A stretch of 34,083 bases of DNA from contig NZ_NWBQ01000058.1 in the NCBI RefSeq assembly GCF_002837135.1, positions 1-34,083 on the forward strand, in the 5' to 3' direction. Source of the stretch: Macromonas bipunctata. Lineage in GTDB: Bacteria; Pseudomonadota; Gammaproteobacteria; Burkholderiales; Burkholderiaceae_C. This document shows positions 25,993-34,082 of the stretch, one piece after another. The notes below the pieces were generated by a model that was not told the DNA's origin, searched no databases, and saw only the letters and a list, made by a program, of their open reading frames with translations. Position 1 is the first letter of the stretch, and every line of letters begins with the position of its first letter. Made by a program: the position numbers and the translations under genes.

Positions 25993-27101
25993 GCTTGTTG
26001 CTCAAAGTCGCGCATATAGGCAATGAGGGCTTGCACGCCTTGCAGCGGCATGGCGTTGTACAGGCTGGCGCGCATGCCACCCACCGACTTGTGGCCCTTG
26101 AGCTGCAGCAGCCCGCGCGCCTTGGCCCCGGCCAAGAAAGCATCGTTGCGGCTGTCGTCGCGCAACAGGAACGGAATGTTCATGCGCGAGCGGCAATCCA
26201 CGGCCACGCGGTTTTCGTACAGCTGGGACTGGTCGATGTAGTCGTACAGCAGTTGCGCCTTGGCGATGTTGCGCGCTTCCATGGCGGCCACGCCAGTCAA
26301 ATCGCCTTCACGCTGTTGCTTGAGCCACTGGAAAATCAGGCCCGCGATGTAGATCGCGTAGGTGGGCGGTGTGTTGTACATCGACTGGTTGTTGTGGACC
26401 AGTTTGTAGTCGAACGCGCTGGGGCAAATCGGCAGTGCGTGGCCGATCAGGTCTTCGCGCACGATCACCAGTGTCACACCCGCCGGGCCAATGTTCTTCT
26501 GTGCGCCGCCAAAGGCCAGCCCAATGCGGCTCCAGTCCAGCGGGCGCGACAGCACGTTGGACGAGAAATCCACCACCAGCGGTGCGTCACAGCCCAGGGC
26601 TTTGAGATCGGGCAGCTCGTGAAATTCCACGCCGTGGATGGTCTCGTTGCTGCAGATGTGGACGTAGCTGGCATTGGCGCTCAGTTGCCAGCTGGCCGGG
26701 GCGGGCAGGGTGGTGAAGCCCGTGGCCTGGGCGCTGGCGGCCACGTGGGCGGTGCCGTAACGCTGCGCTTCCTTGGCCGATTTCTGGCTCCAGCCGCCGG
26801 TGACGACGAAATCCATGGGCTGCTGCGGGCCACGCCCCAGCAGGTTCAAGGGGATGATGGCGTTCTCGGCCAGCGCACCGCCCTGCATAAACAGGATCTT
26901 GAAGTGCGACGGCACCGCCAGCAGCTCGCGCAGGTCAGCTTCGGCTTGTTCGTAAATGGCAATGAATTCCTTGCCGCGGTGGCTCATCTCCATCACGCTC
27001 ATGCCGCTGCCGTGCCAGTCCAGCATCTCGGCGGCGGCCTGTTGCAGCACGGCCTCGGGCATGATGGCCGGGCCAGCGGAAAAGTTGTAGGGGCGGTTCA
27101 T
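25989..27101 (-). CDS. serC: Phosphoserine aminotransferase
   Basis: SerC is a PLP enzyme that makes 3-phosphoserine for serine and also acts in pyridoxine synthesis. The 370-residue product has [17 protein letters not shown] at the start, the [14 protein letters not shown] segment, and the PLP lysine Lys202 in [11 protein letters not shown]. The C-terminal [20 protein letters not shown] is typical. The ATG at 27101 is chosen because it opens the family's N-terminus; the longer frame upstream is only low-complexity. It lies 31 bp after gyrA and overlaps pheA, the usual proteobacterial order. Confidence 0.97.
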   Translation of the reverse strand: MNRPYNFSAGPAIMPEAVLQQAAAEMLDWHGSGMSVMEMSHRGKEFIAIYEQAEADLRELLAVPSHFKILFMQGGALAENAIIPLNLLGRGPQQPMDFVVTGGWSQKSAKEAQRYGTAHVAASAQATGFTTLPAPASWQLSANASYVHICSNETIHGVEFHELPDLKALGCDAPLVVDFSSNVLSRPLDWSRIGLAFGGAQKNIGPAGVTLVIVREDLIGHALPICPSAFDYKLVHNNQSMYNTPPTYAIYIAGLIFQWLKQQREGDLTGVAAMEARNIAKAQLLYDYIDQSQLYENRVAVDCRSRMNIPFLLRDDSRNDAFLAGAKARGLLQLKGHKSVGGMRASLYNAMPLQGVQALIAYMRDFEQQA

Positions 27102-27132
27102 GGTCTCAGGCTTGTGGGGGTGGAGGGTGCGG

Positions 27133-29793
27133 TCAGGCAGCGTCGGCGGTGCTGGCTGTTGCGTCCGAGGTCGGGGTGTCGTCGGCGCTGTCGATGGCGT
27201 CGGCGCCAGCGGCGTCGTTCTCGACGATGCGTTGCAGGCCGCTGAGTTGGGCACCTGCGTCCAGCGCGATCAGCGTCACGCCCTGGGTGGCGCGGCCCAG
27301 CTCGCGGATCTCGCTCACGCGGGTGCGCACCAGCACGCCGGTGTCGGTGATGAGCATGATCTCGTCGTCGGCGCGCACCAGCGTGGCGGCCACCACCTTG
27401 CCGTTGCGTTCGGATTGCTGGATGGCGATCATGCCCTTGGTGCCCCGGCCGTGTCGGGTGTGCTCGCCAATGGGGGTGCGCTTGCCGTAACCGTTTTCGG
27501 TCGCGGTCAGCACGCTCTGGGTCTCGTCCTCGGCCACCAGCATCGCAATCACGCTCTGGCCCTCTTCCAGGTTCATGCCGCGCACGCCACGCGCACTGCG
27601 GCCCATCGGGCGCACGTCGTTCTCGTCAAAGCGCACCGCCTTGCCGCCGTCGCTGAACAGCATCACGTCGTGCTGGCCGTCGGTCAGGGCCGCGCCAATC
27701 AGGTAGTCGCCTTCGTCCAGGTCCACCGCAATGATGCCCGCCTTGCGCGGGTTGCTGAACTCGTCCAGTGCCGTCTTCTTGACCGTGCCCATGCTGGTGG
27801 CCATGAACACGTAGCGGTCGCCGGGGAAGCTGCGCATCTCGCCGGTCAGGGCCAGCACCACGTTGATCTTCTCGCCTTCTTGCAGCGGGAACATGTTGAC
27901 GATCGGGCGGCCCCGCGAACCGCGCGAGCCCGACGGCACCTCCCACACCTTGAGCCAGTACAGGCGGCCCCGGTTGCTGAAGCACAGGATGTAGTCGTGC
28001 GTGTTGGCAATGAAGAGCTGGTCGATCCAGTCGTCTTCCTTGGTGGCAGTGGCCAGCTTGCCGCGCCCGCCGCGCTTTTGCGCCCGGTACTCGCTCAAGG
28101 GCTGGCTCTTGATGTAGCCGCTGTGGCTCAGCGTGACCACCATGTCGGTGGGCGTGATCAGGTCTTCGGTGCTCAGGTCTTGCGCGCTGTGCTCGATCAG
28201 GCTGCGGCGCGCGCCGGCCTTGGTGTGGCCAAATTCGGTTTGAATGGCGGTCAACTCATCGCCAATGATGGCCGACACGCGCTGTGGCTTGGCCAAAATG
28301 TCGAGCAGGTCGTCGATCTCGGCCACCACACCCTTGTATTCGGCAATGATCTTGTCCTGCTCCAGCCCAGTCAGGCGTTGCAGGCGCATCTGCAAAATTT
28401 CCTGCGCCTGGGTTTCACTCAGGCGGTACAGGCCGTCGGCGTGCATGCCAAAGTCGCGCTCCAGCGCCTCGGGGCGGTAGTCGTCGGCGTTGACCACGCC
28501 GCCATCGGCGCGGGTGCGGGTCAGCATCTGGCGCACCAGCGTGCTGTCCCAGCGGCGCGCCATCAGCTCGGTCTTGGCCACCGGCGGGGTCGGGCTTTCG
28601 CGGATGATGCGGATGAAGTCGTCCACATTGGCCAGCGCCACCGCCAGGCCTTCGAGCACATGGCCGCGGTCGCGCGCCTTGCGCAGGTTGAACACGGTGC
28701 GCCGCGTCACCACCTCGCGGCGGTGCTGCAAAAAGACGTCAATCAGGTCCTTCAGGTTGCACAGGCGCGGCTGGCCGTCGATCAGCGCCACCATGTTGAT
28801 GCCGAAGGTGTCTTGCAGCTGCGTCTGCTTGTACAGGTTGTTCAGCACCACCTCGGGCACTTCGCCGCGCTTGAGCTCGATCACCACCCGCATGCCGTCC
28901 TTGTCGGACTCGTCCTGGATGTGGCTGATGCCCTCGATCTTCTTTTCCTGCACCAGTTCGGCAATGCGCTCCAGCAGCGTCTTCTTGTTGACCTGGTAGG
29001 GAATCTCATCGACGATGATGGCTTGGCGCTGGCCCCGGTCGATGTCCTCGAAATGGCATTTGGCGCGCATCACCACGCGGCCCCGGCCCGTGCGGTAGCC
29101 GTCGCGCACGCCATTGATGCCGTAGATGATGCCGGCGGTCGGGAAGTCGGGCGCCGGGATGATCTCCATCAGCTCGTCGATGGAGGCTTCGGGGTTGTGC
29201 AGCAGGTGCAGGCAGGCGTTGACCACCTCGTTGAGGTTGTGCGGCGGAATGTTGGTGGCCATGCCCACCGCAATGCCCGCCGAGCCGTTGACCAGCAGAT
29301 TGGGCAGCCGCGTGGGCAGTACCAGCGGCTCGGATTCGGAGCCGTCGTAGTTGGGGCCGAAGTCCACCGTTTCCTTGTCGATGTCGGCCAGCGTCTCGTG
29401 CGCAATCTTGCTCAGCCGGATCTCGGTGTAACGCATGGCGGCGGCGCTGTCGCCATCGACCGAACCGAAGTTGCCCTGGCCGTCCACCAGCATGTGGCGC
29501 AGCGAGAAGTCCTGCGCCATGCGCACGATGGTGTCGTACACCGCCGAATCGCCGTGCGGGTGGTACTTACCGATCACGTCACCGACGATACGGGCCGATT
29601 TCTTGTACGGGCGGTTCCAGTCGTTGTTGAGCTCGTGCATGGCGTACAGCACGCGCCGGTGTACGGGCTTCAAGCCGTCGCGCGCGTCGGGCAGCGCCCG
29701 GCCCACAATCACGCTCATCGCGTAGTCCAGGTAGCTGCGGCGCATTTCCTCTTCGAGGCTGATGGGCAGGGTTTCTTTGGCGAAGGAGGTCAT
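27133..29793 (-). CDS. gyrA: DNA gyrase subunit A
   Basis: GyrA cuts and rejoins DNA in the A2B2 gyrase that introduces negative supercoils. The 886-residue product has the breakage-reunion domain with the catalytic Tyr122 (in [12 protein letters not shown]). The quinolone region reads [12 protein letters not shown] with Ser83 and Asp87, the sensitive-type residues in E. coli numbering. The C-terminal beta-pinwheel carries the GyrA box QKRGGRG. A long acidic, Ala/Asp/Thr-rich tail ends the protein. The ATG at 29793 follows a good ribosome binding site (AGGAGG-like, ACCTCC complement at 29787-29792 region is not exact) and matches the E. coli numbering, so it is preferred to 29823. Confidence 0.97.
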   Translation of the reverse strand: MTSFAKETLPISLEEEMRRSYLDYAMSVIVGRALPDARDGLKPVHRRVLYAMHELNNDWNRPYKKSARIVGDVIGKYHPHGDSAVYDTIVRMAQDFSLRHMLVDGQGNFGSVDGDSAAAMRYTEIRLSKIAHETLADIDKETVDFGPNYDGSESEPLVLPTRLPNLLVNGSAGIAVGMATNIPPHNLNEVVNACLHLLHNPEASIDELMEIIPAPDFPTAGIIYGINGVRDGYRTGRGRVVMRAKCHFEDIDRGQRQAIIVDEIPYQVNKKTLLERIAELVQEKKIEGISHIQDESDKDGMRVVIELKRGEVPEVVLNNLYKQTQLQDTFGINMVALIDGQPRLCNLKDLIDVFLQHRREVVTRRTVFNLRKARDRGHVLEGLAVALANVDDFIRIIRESPTPPVAKTELMARRWDSTLVRQMLTRTRADGGVVNADDYRPEALERDFGMHADGLYRLSETQAQEILQMRLQRLTGLEQDKIIAEYKGVVAEIDDLLDILAKPQRVSAIIGDELTAIQTEFGHTKAGARRSLIEHSAQDLSTEDLITPTDMVVTLSHSGYIKSQPLSEYRAQKRGGRGKLATATKEDDWIDQLFIANTHDYILCFSNRGRLYWLKVWEVPSGSRGSRGRPIVNMFPLQEGEKINVVLALTGEMRSFPGDRYVFMATSMGTVKKTALDEFSNPRKAGIIAVDLDEGDYLIGAALTDGQHDVMLFSDGGKAVRFDENDVRPMGRSARGVRGMNLEEGQSVIAMLVAEDETQSVLTATENGYGKRTPIGEHTRHGRGTKGMIAIQQSERNGKVVAATLVRADDEIMLITDTGVLVRTRVSEIRELGRATQGVTLIALDAGAQLSGLQRIVENDAAGADAIDSADDTPTSDATASTADAA

Positions 29794-29970
29794 GGGCACA
29801 CTGGACAAAACAAATAACCGCACATTTTAAGTCCGCCGTGGCGTGGTCGGGCCACGGGTCGGGGATTCGCTGGCGCGTGGGCATGTGTGGTGGGGGTACA
29901 ACGCTTATTTGCGGCTGGCGGGTCAAATCGGTATCCTGTGCCGGGCCTGTGACGGGGGTTGCGATGCCCT

Positions 29971-29988
29971 TATGGCAGAATAGCCATA
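29971..29988. repeat. Inverted repeat in the gyrA-ompA intergenic region
   Basis: TATGGC (29971-29976) and GCCATA (29983-29988) form a perfect 6-bp inverted repeat around AGAATA. It lies about 77 bp before the ompA start in the 271-bp divergent gap (29794-30064). It could be an operator or part of the ompA promoter; no regulator can be named. Elsewhere in the gap I see an AT-rich block near 29819-29829 (TTAAAATG on the minus strand) that may be a gyrA -10, and a small leader hairpin at 30030-30043 (GCAGC/GCTGC). Confidence 0.45.
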
Positions 29989-30064
29989 CCGCTTGAGGTG
30001 GTGGATCATTTCAGGCGTACTCTTTTTATGCAGCAGGTGCTGCGCCTTTACCAAGAGGAAACCA

Positions 30065-30712
30065 ATGAAAAAACTGAACAAAATTGCAATGCTGTTTGCA
30101 ACCGTCGCCCTGGCCACCGCCGCTGGCGCGCAAACCGTGGACAACTGGCGCAATGGCACCGGCGAGCTGGTGTGGAAGGCCGGCGCCGACAACCTGTGCT
30201 GGCGCGACGCCAACTGGACCCCCGCCACCGCCGTGCAAGGCTGTGACGGTGCCATCGTGGCCCAAGCTCCGCAAGCTCCGGCTGTAGCCGTGGCCCCGGC
30301 TCCGGCCGCTGCACCCGCTCCGGCACCGGCTCCTGTGGCCGCTCCGGTGGTCGCCGCTTCCAAGGTGACCTACGCTGCCGACGCCTTCTTTGACTTCGAC
30401 AAGGCCGTGCTCAAGGCCGAAGGCAAAGCCAAGCTCGACGACGTGATCGCCAAGGTCAAGGGCATCAACCTGGAAGTCATCGTGGCCGTGGGTCACACCG
30501 ACTCCGTAGGCAAGGACGCCTACAACCAGAAGCTGTCGGTCAAGCGCGCTGAAGCCGTGAAGGCTTACCTGGTGTCCAACGGCATCGAAGCCAACCGCGT
30601 CTACACCGAGGGCAAGGGCGAAGCCCAGCCGGTGGCCGACAACAAGTCCGCCGCTGGCCGTGCCAAGAACCGCCGCGTGGAAATCGAAGTGGTGGGCACC
30701 CGCACCAACTGA
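30065..30712 (+). CDS. ompA: OmpA family outer-membrane/peptidoglycan-binding protein
   Basis: The 215-residue precursor has a signal peptide (MKKLNKIAMLFATVALATAAGAQ), a short unique region with two cysteines (near NLCWRDANW and QGCDG), a Pro/Ala-rich linker, and a C-terminal OmpA domain. That domain begins YAADAFFDFDKAVLK and has VGHTDSVGKDAYNQKLSVKRAEAVKAYL and the closing GRAKNRRVEIEV, which bind peptidoglycan diaminopimelate in relatives. There is no room for an eight-strand barrel, so it is a short OmpA-like protein, common in Burkholderiales. The ATG at 30065 follows AAGAGGAAACC. A strong terminator follows it. Confidence 0.9.
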   Translation: MKKLNKIAMLFATVALATAAGAQTVDNWRNGTGELVWKAGADNLCWRDANWTPATAVQGCDGAIVAQAPQAPAVAVAPAPAAAPAPAPAPVAAPVVAASKVTYAADAFFDFDKAVLKAEGKAKLDDVIAKVKGINLEVIVAVGHTDSVGKDAYNQKLSVKRAEAVKAYLVSNGIEANRVYTEGKGEAQPVADNKSAAGRAKNRRVEIEVVGTRTN

Positions 30713-30732
30713 TCGTTCCATCTGACGACCGC

Positions 30733-30760
30733 AAAAAAACCGCGCCTGGCGCGGTTTTTT
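30733..30760 (+). terminator. Rho-independent terminator after ompA
   Basis: CCGCGC (30040-offset: 30740-30745) pairs with GCGCGG (30749-30754) around a 3-nt loop, flanked by an A-run before and a T-run after, so the stem can extend by A-T pairs. It ends ompA transcription 20 bp after the stop and separates it from ubiG. Confidence 0.92.
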
Positions 30761-30785
30761 GTTGCCCCCGCCATAATGCACACCT

Positions 30786-31505
30786 ATGGACCACACCACC
30801 CCACAGAACGTCGATCCGGCCGAACTGGCCAAATTCTCTGAGCTGGCCCACCGCTGGTGGGACACCGAAAGCGAGTTCCGCCCGCTGCACCAGATCAACC
30901 CGCTGCGCCTGGGTTGGATCCAGCAGCAAGTGCCCCTGGCCGGGCGGCGCGTGCTGGACGTAGGCTGTGGTGGCGGCATTCTGGCCGACGCCATGGCGCG
31001 CCAGGGCGCGCAGGTGCTGGGCATCGACCTGGCCACCAAGTCGCTGAAGGTGGCGCAGCTGCACGCGCTGGAGGCCGAGACGCCCAATGTGCAGTACCGC
31101 GAGGTCAGCGCCGAGGCTCTGGCCGCCGAGCAGCCGGGCCAGTTTGATGTGGTGACGTGTATGGAAATGCTGGAGCACGTGCCCGATCCGGCCTCCATCG
31201 TGCGGGCGTGCGCCACGCTGGTCAAACCGGACGGCTGGGTGTTTTTCTCCACGCTCAACCGCAACCCCAAGTCGTTCCTGTTTGCGATTGTGGGGGCCGA
31301 GTACGTGCTCAACCTGTTGCCCAAGGGCACGCACGAGTACGCCAAATTCATCAAACCCAGCGAGCTGGCGGGCTACTGCCGTCAGGCGGGGTTGGATGTG
31401 CAGGCCAGCAAAGGCATGGAATACAACCCATTGACGCGCCGTTACTGGCTCAGCAACGATACCAGCGTCAACTACGCGTTGGCCACGCGAAAGGCTGCCG
31501 CATGA
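30786..31505 (+). CDS. ubiG: Ubiquinone biosynthesis O-methyltransferase
   Basis: UbiG carries out both O-methylation steps of ubiquinone synthesis with SAM. The 239-residue product has [21 protein letters not shown] at 15-35, motif [14 protein letters not shown] at 56-68, [11 protein letters not shown], and [12 protein letters not shown] and [15 protein letters not shown], all specific for UbiG. The start follows the ompA terminator closely, so its promoter must lie in or near 30755-30785, where CATAAT at 30772-30777 is a weak candidate. The stop overlaps the next start (ATGA). Confidence 0.97.
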   Translation: MDHTTPQNVDPAELAKFSELAHRWWDTESEFRPLHQINPLRLGWIQQQVPLAGRRVLDVGCGGGILADAMARQGAQVLGIDLATKSLKVAQLHALEAETPNVQYREVSAEALAAEQPGQFDVVTCMEMLEHVPDPASIVRACATLVKPDGWVFFSTLNRNPKSFLFAIVGAEYVLNLLPKGTHEYAKFIKPSELAGYCRQAGLDVQASKGMEYNPLTRRYWLSNDTSVNYALATRKAAA

Positions 31506-32173
31506 GCCGCTTTGCCCACATTCAGGCGGTGCTGTTCGATTTGGACGGCACGCTCATCGACAGTGCGCCCGATTTGGGCTTTGCCGCTGACGTGATGCGG
31601 GTGGCGCGTGGCCTGCCATCGTTGCCGTTAGAGCATTACCGCTCGATGGCTGGGGCCGGTGCCCGAGGCATGATTCAGGTGGCGTTTGGGCATGGCCCCG
31701 ATCACCCCGAATTTGAGGCCTTGCGCGAGGAATTTCTCAACAACTACGCGGCCTGCATGGCCCAGCGCACCACCGTGTTCGACGAAGTGGATGCCTTGTT
31801 GCAGACGCTGGAGCAACGTGGCTTGCCCTGGGGCGTGGTGACGAACAAGTGGGAACGCTTTGCCCTGCCGCTGACGGCGGGGATGCCGTTGTTCCGGCGC
31901 GCCGCCACCATTGTGGGTGGCGACACGACCCCGCACGCCAAGCCGCACCCTGAGCCGCTGTTCGAGGCTGCGCGCCGCATCGGCCTGCCGCCCGAGGTGT
32001 GCCTGTACGTGGGCGACGATGAGCGCGACATTGTGGCCGGGCGTGCTGCGGGTATGCCCACCGTGGCCGCGCGCTACGGCTACCTGGGCGCCAGCAGCGA
32101 CGTGACGCACTGGAACGCCGATGCGGTGATAGAAAATCCGCTGCAGCTCTTGAATTTTCTGGAATTGGCGTAA
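31502..32173 (+). CDS. mupP: HAD phosphatase, probable N-acetylmuramic acid 6-phosphate phosphatase (MupP-like)
   Basis: The 223-residue HAD hydrolase has the nucleophile motif [10 protein letters not shown] (Asp13, Asp15), VVTNK at 112-116, Lys147 in KPHP, and GDDERDI at 171-177. It could be named phosphoglycolate phosphatase (Gph). However, [24 protein letters not shown] and the AARYGY and NPLQLL segments recall Pseudomonas MupP, which is also next to ubiG, downstream of the gyrA-serC-pheA block. MupP removes phosphate from MurNAc 6-phosphate in the peptidoglycan recycling route that bypasses fosfomycin's target. The assignment to MupP is inference from remembered sequence and gene order; confidence in the HAD family is near certain. 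It overlaps ubiG (ATGA). Confidence 0.75.
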   Translation: MSRFAHIQAVLFDLDGTLIDSAPDLGFAADVMRVARGLPSLPLEHYRSMAGAGARGMIQVAFGHGPDHPEFEALREEFLNNYAACMAQRTTVFDEVDALLQTLEQRGLPWGVVTNKWERFALPLTAGMPLFRRAATIVGGDTTPHAKPHPEPLFEAARRIGLPPEVCLYVGDDERDIVAGRAAGMPTVAARYGYLGASSDVTHWNADAVIENPLQLLNFLELA

Positions 32174-32176
32174 ACT
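32150..32176 (+). promoter_or_regulatory. Probable tmRNA promoter
   Basis: TTGAAT (32150-32155) and TAAACT (32171-32176) make a -35/-10 pair with a 15-bp spacer, a little short. The region overlaps the last codons of the upstream phosphatase gene. The mature tmRNA begins 11 bp beyond the -10. Confidence 0.45.
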
Positions 32177-32187
32177 ATGCCGTTACA

Positions 32188-32564
32188 GGGGCTGCATTGG
32201 TTTCGACGTGGGTTCGGGCACGCAGCAGGGCATGTCGAGGTTCTGTCACCTCGTAAAACCGCAGAAAAAAACTAACTGCAAACGACGAACGTTTCGCACT
32301 CGCCGCTTAATCCGGTGAGCCTTGCAACAGTTGGCCGATGGGCTGGGCAAGGGCGGTCGTAAGACCGTCCAGGCTGCAAGGGAAATTACATGGGCTGGTC
32401 ATCAGGCGGGCAACTTGCCGGGTGACGAGATTCAAGGTTGCTGGCCGGGTGCGTAGCGTGTCGCTGCGCGACGCACCGGGCAAGATCCAAACCAGACGAC
32501 TACACATGTAGAACTGCGCGAAGAAGGCTTGCGGACGGGGGTTCAAATCCCCCCAGCTCCACCA
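32188..32564 (+). ncRNA. ssrA: Transfer-messenger RNA (tmRNA), one-piece
   Basis: The 377-nt RNA rescues stalled ribosomes with SmpB and tags the unfinished protein for proteolysis. The 5' end GGGGCTG (32188-32194) pairs with CAGCTCC before the encoded ACCA (32561-32564), with a G-U at the third pair as usual in tmRNA. The T-arm has GGGGGTTCAAATCCCCC at 32537-32553. The tag frame lies at 32278-32310. The gene is continuous, not the circularly permuted two-piece form found in some bacterial groups. A terminator follows within 12 bp. Confidence 0.97.
32278..32310 (+). other. tmRNA proteolysis-tag reading frame
   Basis: The resume codon GCA at 32278 opens ten codons reading ANDERFALAA, ending with TAA at 32308-32310. 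The added Ala from the charged tmRNA precedes it. The C-terminal LAA is the ClpXP/ClpAP recognition end. This tag is typical of Comamonadaceae and relatives, and is one of the better clues to the source. Confidence 0.95.
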
Positions 32565-32575
32565 GCACATCTGAC

Positions 32576-32612
32576 AAAGGCCGTTAGGGACGTATTCCTA
32601 GCGGCCTTTTTC
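32576..32612 (+). terminator. Rho-independent terminator after tmRNA
   Basis: AAAGGCCG plus TTAGG (32576-32588) pairs with CCTAG plus CGGCCTTT (32597-32609), a 13-bp stem with one G-T pair and an 8-nt loop, followed by T's. It begins 12 bp after the tmRNA 3' end. The convergent DUF393 gene ends 34 bp beyond. Confidence 0.92.
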
Positions 32613-32645
32613 TTTGGCTGAATAGTTTTTGAAAAAGTGAGGCGT

Positions 32646-33014
32646 TTACCAGCGGCTGGCCCAGCGTTGCAGCCGGGGGCGCAGCGGCAGGACGGCGCGG
32701 TAGGCGGCTTCCAAGGCCCATGACAGGGGCGGCCACGCAAAGCACCAGCCCAGCACGCGCCAGCCGGGCAGGGCGCGCCACAGCCGCGCAAAGGCGGCGC
32801 CGCCGCTGAGCAGTTGGCCTTTGCTGTTGTCGCGCACGTGGAAGCGGCGCATGGCGGCTTCGCACGACAGGTCTGCGCCCAGCGTGGCGGTGCTGGCGCT
32901 CACGTCTACCCACTCCAGCGGGGCCGTTGCGGCTTGGCGGCGGTAGAGGGCGATCTCGCGTCGGCACAGCGGGCAGCTGCCGTCGTAGTAGATGGTGAGG
33001 GTGGGGGCTGGCAT
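32646..33014 (-). CDS. DCC family thiol-disulfide oxidoreductase-like protein (DUF393)
   Basis: The 122-residue product has the family's defining start, IYYDGSCPLCRREI, with Cys14 and Cys17 as a CPLC pair that could undergo thiol-disulfide exchange. A moderately hydrophobic C-terminal half follows (GWRVLGWCFAWPPLSWALEAA). The true function of DUF393 proteins is not settled. It lies 34 bp after the NTF2-like gene on the same strand and is probably the end of that operon. Confidence 0.85.
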   Translation of the reverse strand: MPAPTLTIYYDGSCPLCRREIALYRRQAATAPLEWVDVSASTATLGADLSCEAAMRRFHVRDNSKGQLLSGGAAFARLWRALPGWRVLGWCFAWPPLSWALEAAYRAVLPLRPRLQRWASRW

Positions 33015-33048
33015 CGGCGGTGGCTCCAGGGTGGTGGGCAGGAGGGGG

Positions 33049-33471
33049 TCAGGCGCTGGCGAAGCGCCGGTACAGCGCGCGCACCACGGTGCCGATGAGG
33101 GGCAGCTTCATGTACAGCTCCTCGGTGGTGTCCCAGTAGTCGCGGTGGTAGCGCACCTTGCCATCGGCATCGAACTTGAGGTGCGAGCTGCCGTGCAACA
33201 CGTGGGGTTGTGGTTTGCCTTTGAACTGGAAGTGGAATTCCCACACCAGCATGGCGCCGTTGGCATCGGCCACGTGTTCGGTGACGCGGAAGCCGGGGCG
33301 ATCGACCTGCGTGAACATGTGGCTGAAGATGCGCTGGATGGCGGCCAGGCCTTGCACCTCGTTGAAGGGGTCCTTGAAGTAGGCATCGGCGCTGTAGAAG
33401 TCGGCAAAGCGCGCGACGCTGGCCGGGGCGAAGCTGTTGTAGAACTGGATCAGGCCGTCGAGGTGGGGCAT
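33049..33471 (-). CDS. NTF2/SnoaL-like protein
   Basis: The 140-residue product has the look of the cone-shaped NTF2/SnoaL fold: LIQFYNSFAPASVARFADFYSADAYFKDPFNEVQG at the start, a middle FSHMFTQVDRPGFRVTEHV, and paired strands such as AMLVWEFHFQFKG and GSSHLKFDADGKV. (Recognisable short marks: FYSxDAxFKDPFNxV and HLKFDxDGKV.) Members include enzymes and simple binding proteins, so no reaction is assigned. The ATG at 33471 is chosen because it lies 4 bp after the SDR stop. The two genes are probably co-expressed. Confidence 0.82.
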   Translation of the reverse strand: MPHLDGLIQFYNSFAPASVARFADFYSADAYFKDPFNEVQGLAAIQRIFSHMFTQVDRPGFRVTEHVADANGAMLVWEFHFQFKGKPQPHVLHGSSHLKFDADGKVRYHRDYWDTTEELYMKLPLIGTVVRALYRRFASA

Positions 33472-33475
33472 GGTG

Positions 33476-34018
33476 CTAGCCACCCGTGAGGCGGCGGACA
33501 AGGGGAAAGTACCAGCGGTAGGGCAGCAGGGCCATGAACTTGAGCCAGCCGCTGAAGCGGCGGGGAAAGTGGATCTCGAACCGGCCTGAGCCCAAGCCGT
33601 TGGCAATGGCGCGCGCGGCCTGTTCGGGGGTTTGCAGCGCGGGCATGGCAAAGTCGTTCTGTGCCGTGAGCGGTGTGGCTACAAAGCCGGGGTTGATGGC
33701 CCACACGCCCACGCCACGCGGGCTGAGGTCGAAGTGCAGCACTTCGGCCAGGTGGATGAGCGCGGCCTTGCCCGGCCCGTAGCACAGCGCCTTGGGCAGG
33801 CCCCGGTAACCTGCTACGCTGGCCACGAAGGCGATGCCGCCGCCGGGCGGCAGGTCGTGCCGCACGCAGGCCAGCAGCCGCAGCGCACCGTGGAAATTTG
33901 CATCCAGCACGCGTTCGGCGGTGGCGAGGTTGAAGGTGTCGGCGCGCATGGGCACGTAGTCGCCCGCCAAACAGAGGCGCTTGCCGCGCCAGTCGGTGAT
34001 TGTGGGGTTGAGCGCCAC
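33476..34018 (-). pseudogene. Short-chain dehydrogenase/reductase with internal deletion of the cofactor-binding part
   Basis: The 180-residue frame has the SDR catalytic part intact: Asn41, Ser68 in VASVAGYRG, and Tyr80 and Lys84 in YGPGK, then VWAINPGFVATPLTAQN. What is missing is the TGxxxGIG cofactor motif. The start NPTITDWRGKR looks like the normal opening of such proteins just before the first strand, but runs straight into LCLAGDYVPM, which resembles the NAG-type strand some 70-80 residues later. I infer an in-frame internal deletion. The GTG start at 34018 is supported by a strong ribosome binding site (GAGGAG, 34027-34032, 8-bp spacing). It can be expressed but should not bind NAD(P) normally. 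An assembly error is another possibility. Confidence 0.65.
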
Positions 34019-34029
34019 GGCCGCAGCTC

Positions 34030-34082
34030 CTCAATCCCGCTTGACCCAGATTGAGCGGGAAGCCTCGGGGTTCAGCCCGAGG
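34030..34082. repeat. Nested inverted repeats at the right edge
   Basis: Three inverted repeats crowd here: 34030-34036 CTCAATC with 34049-34055 GATTGAG; 34035-34041 TCCCGCT with 34054-34060 AGCGGGA; and 34063-34069 CCTCGGG with 34076-34082 CCCGAGG. The first two overlap and so exclude each other. They fall in the possible 3' end of the next gene and touch the SDR ribosome binding site. They could be chance, a control site, or the edge of a repeat. Confidence 0.45.

Noticed and set aside
27100-29817. A 905-codon open frame on the + strand opposite gyrA
   Set aside because: It mirrors gyrA almost exactly, is rich in His/Gln/Val/Gly as expected for antisense frames of high-GC genes, and shows no protein motif. 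It is a shadow of gyrA.
29964-29996. A ten-codon upstream frame before ompA
   Set aside because: It has no ribosome binding site and is long before the ompA start; short frames like this are expected by chance.
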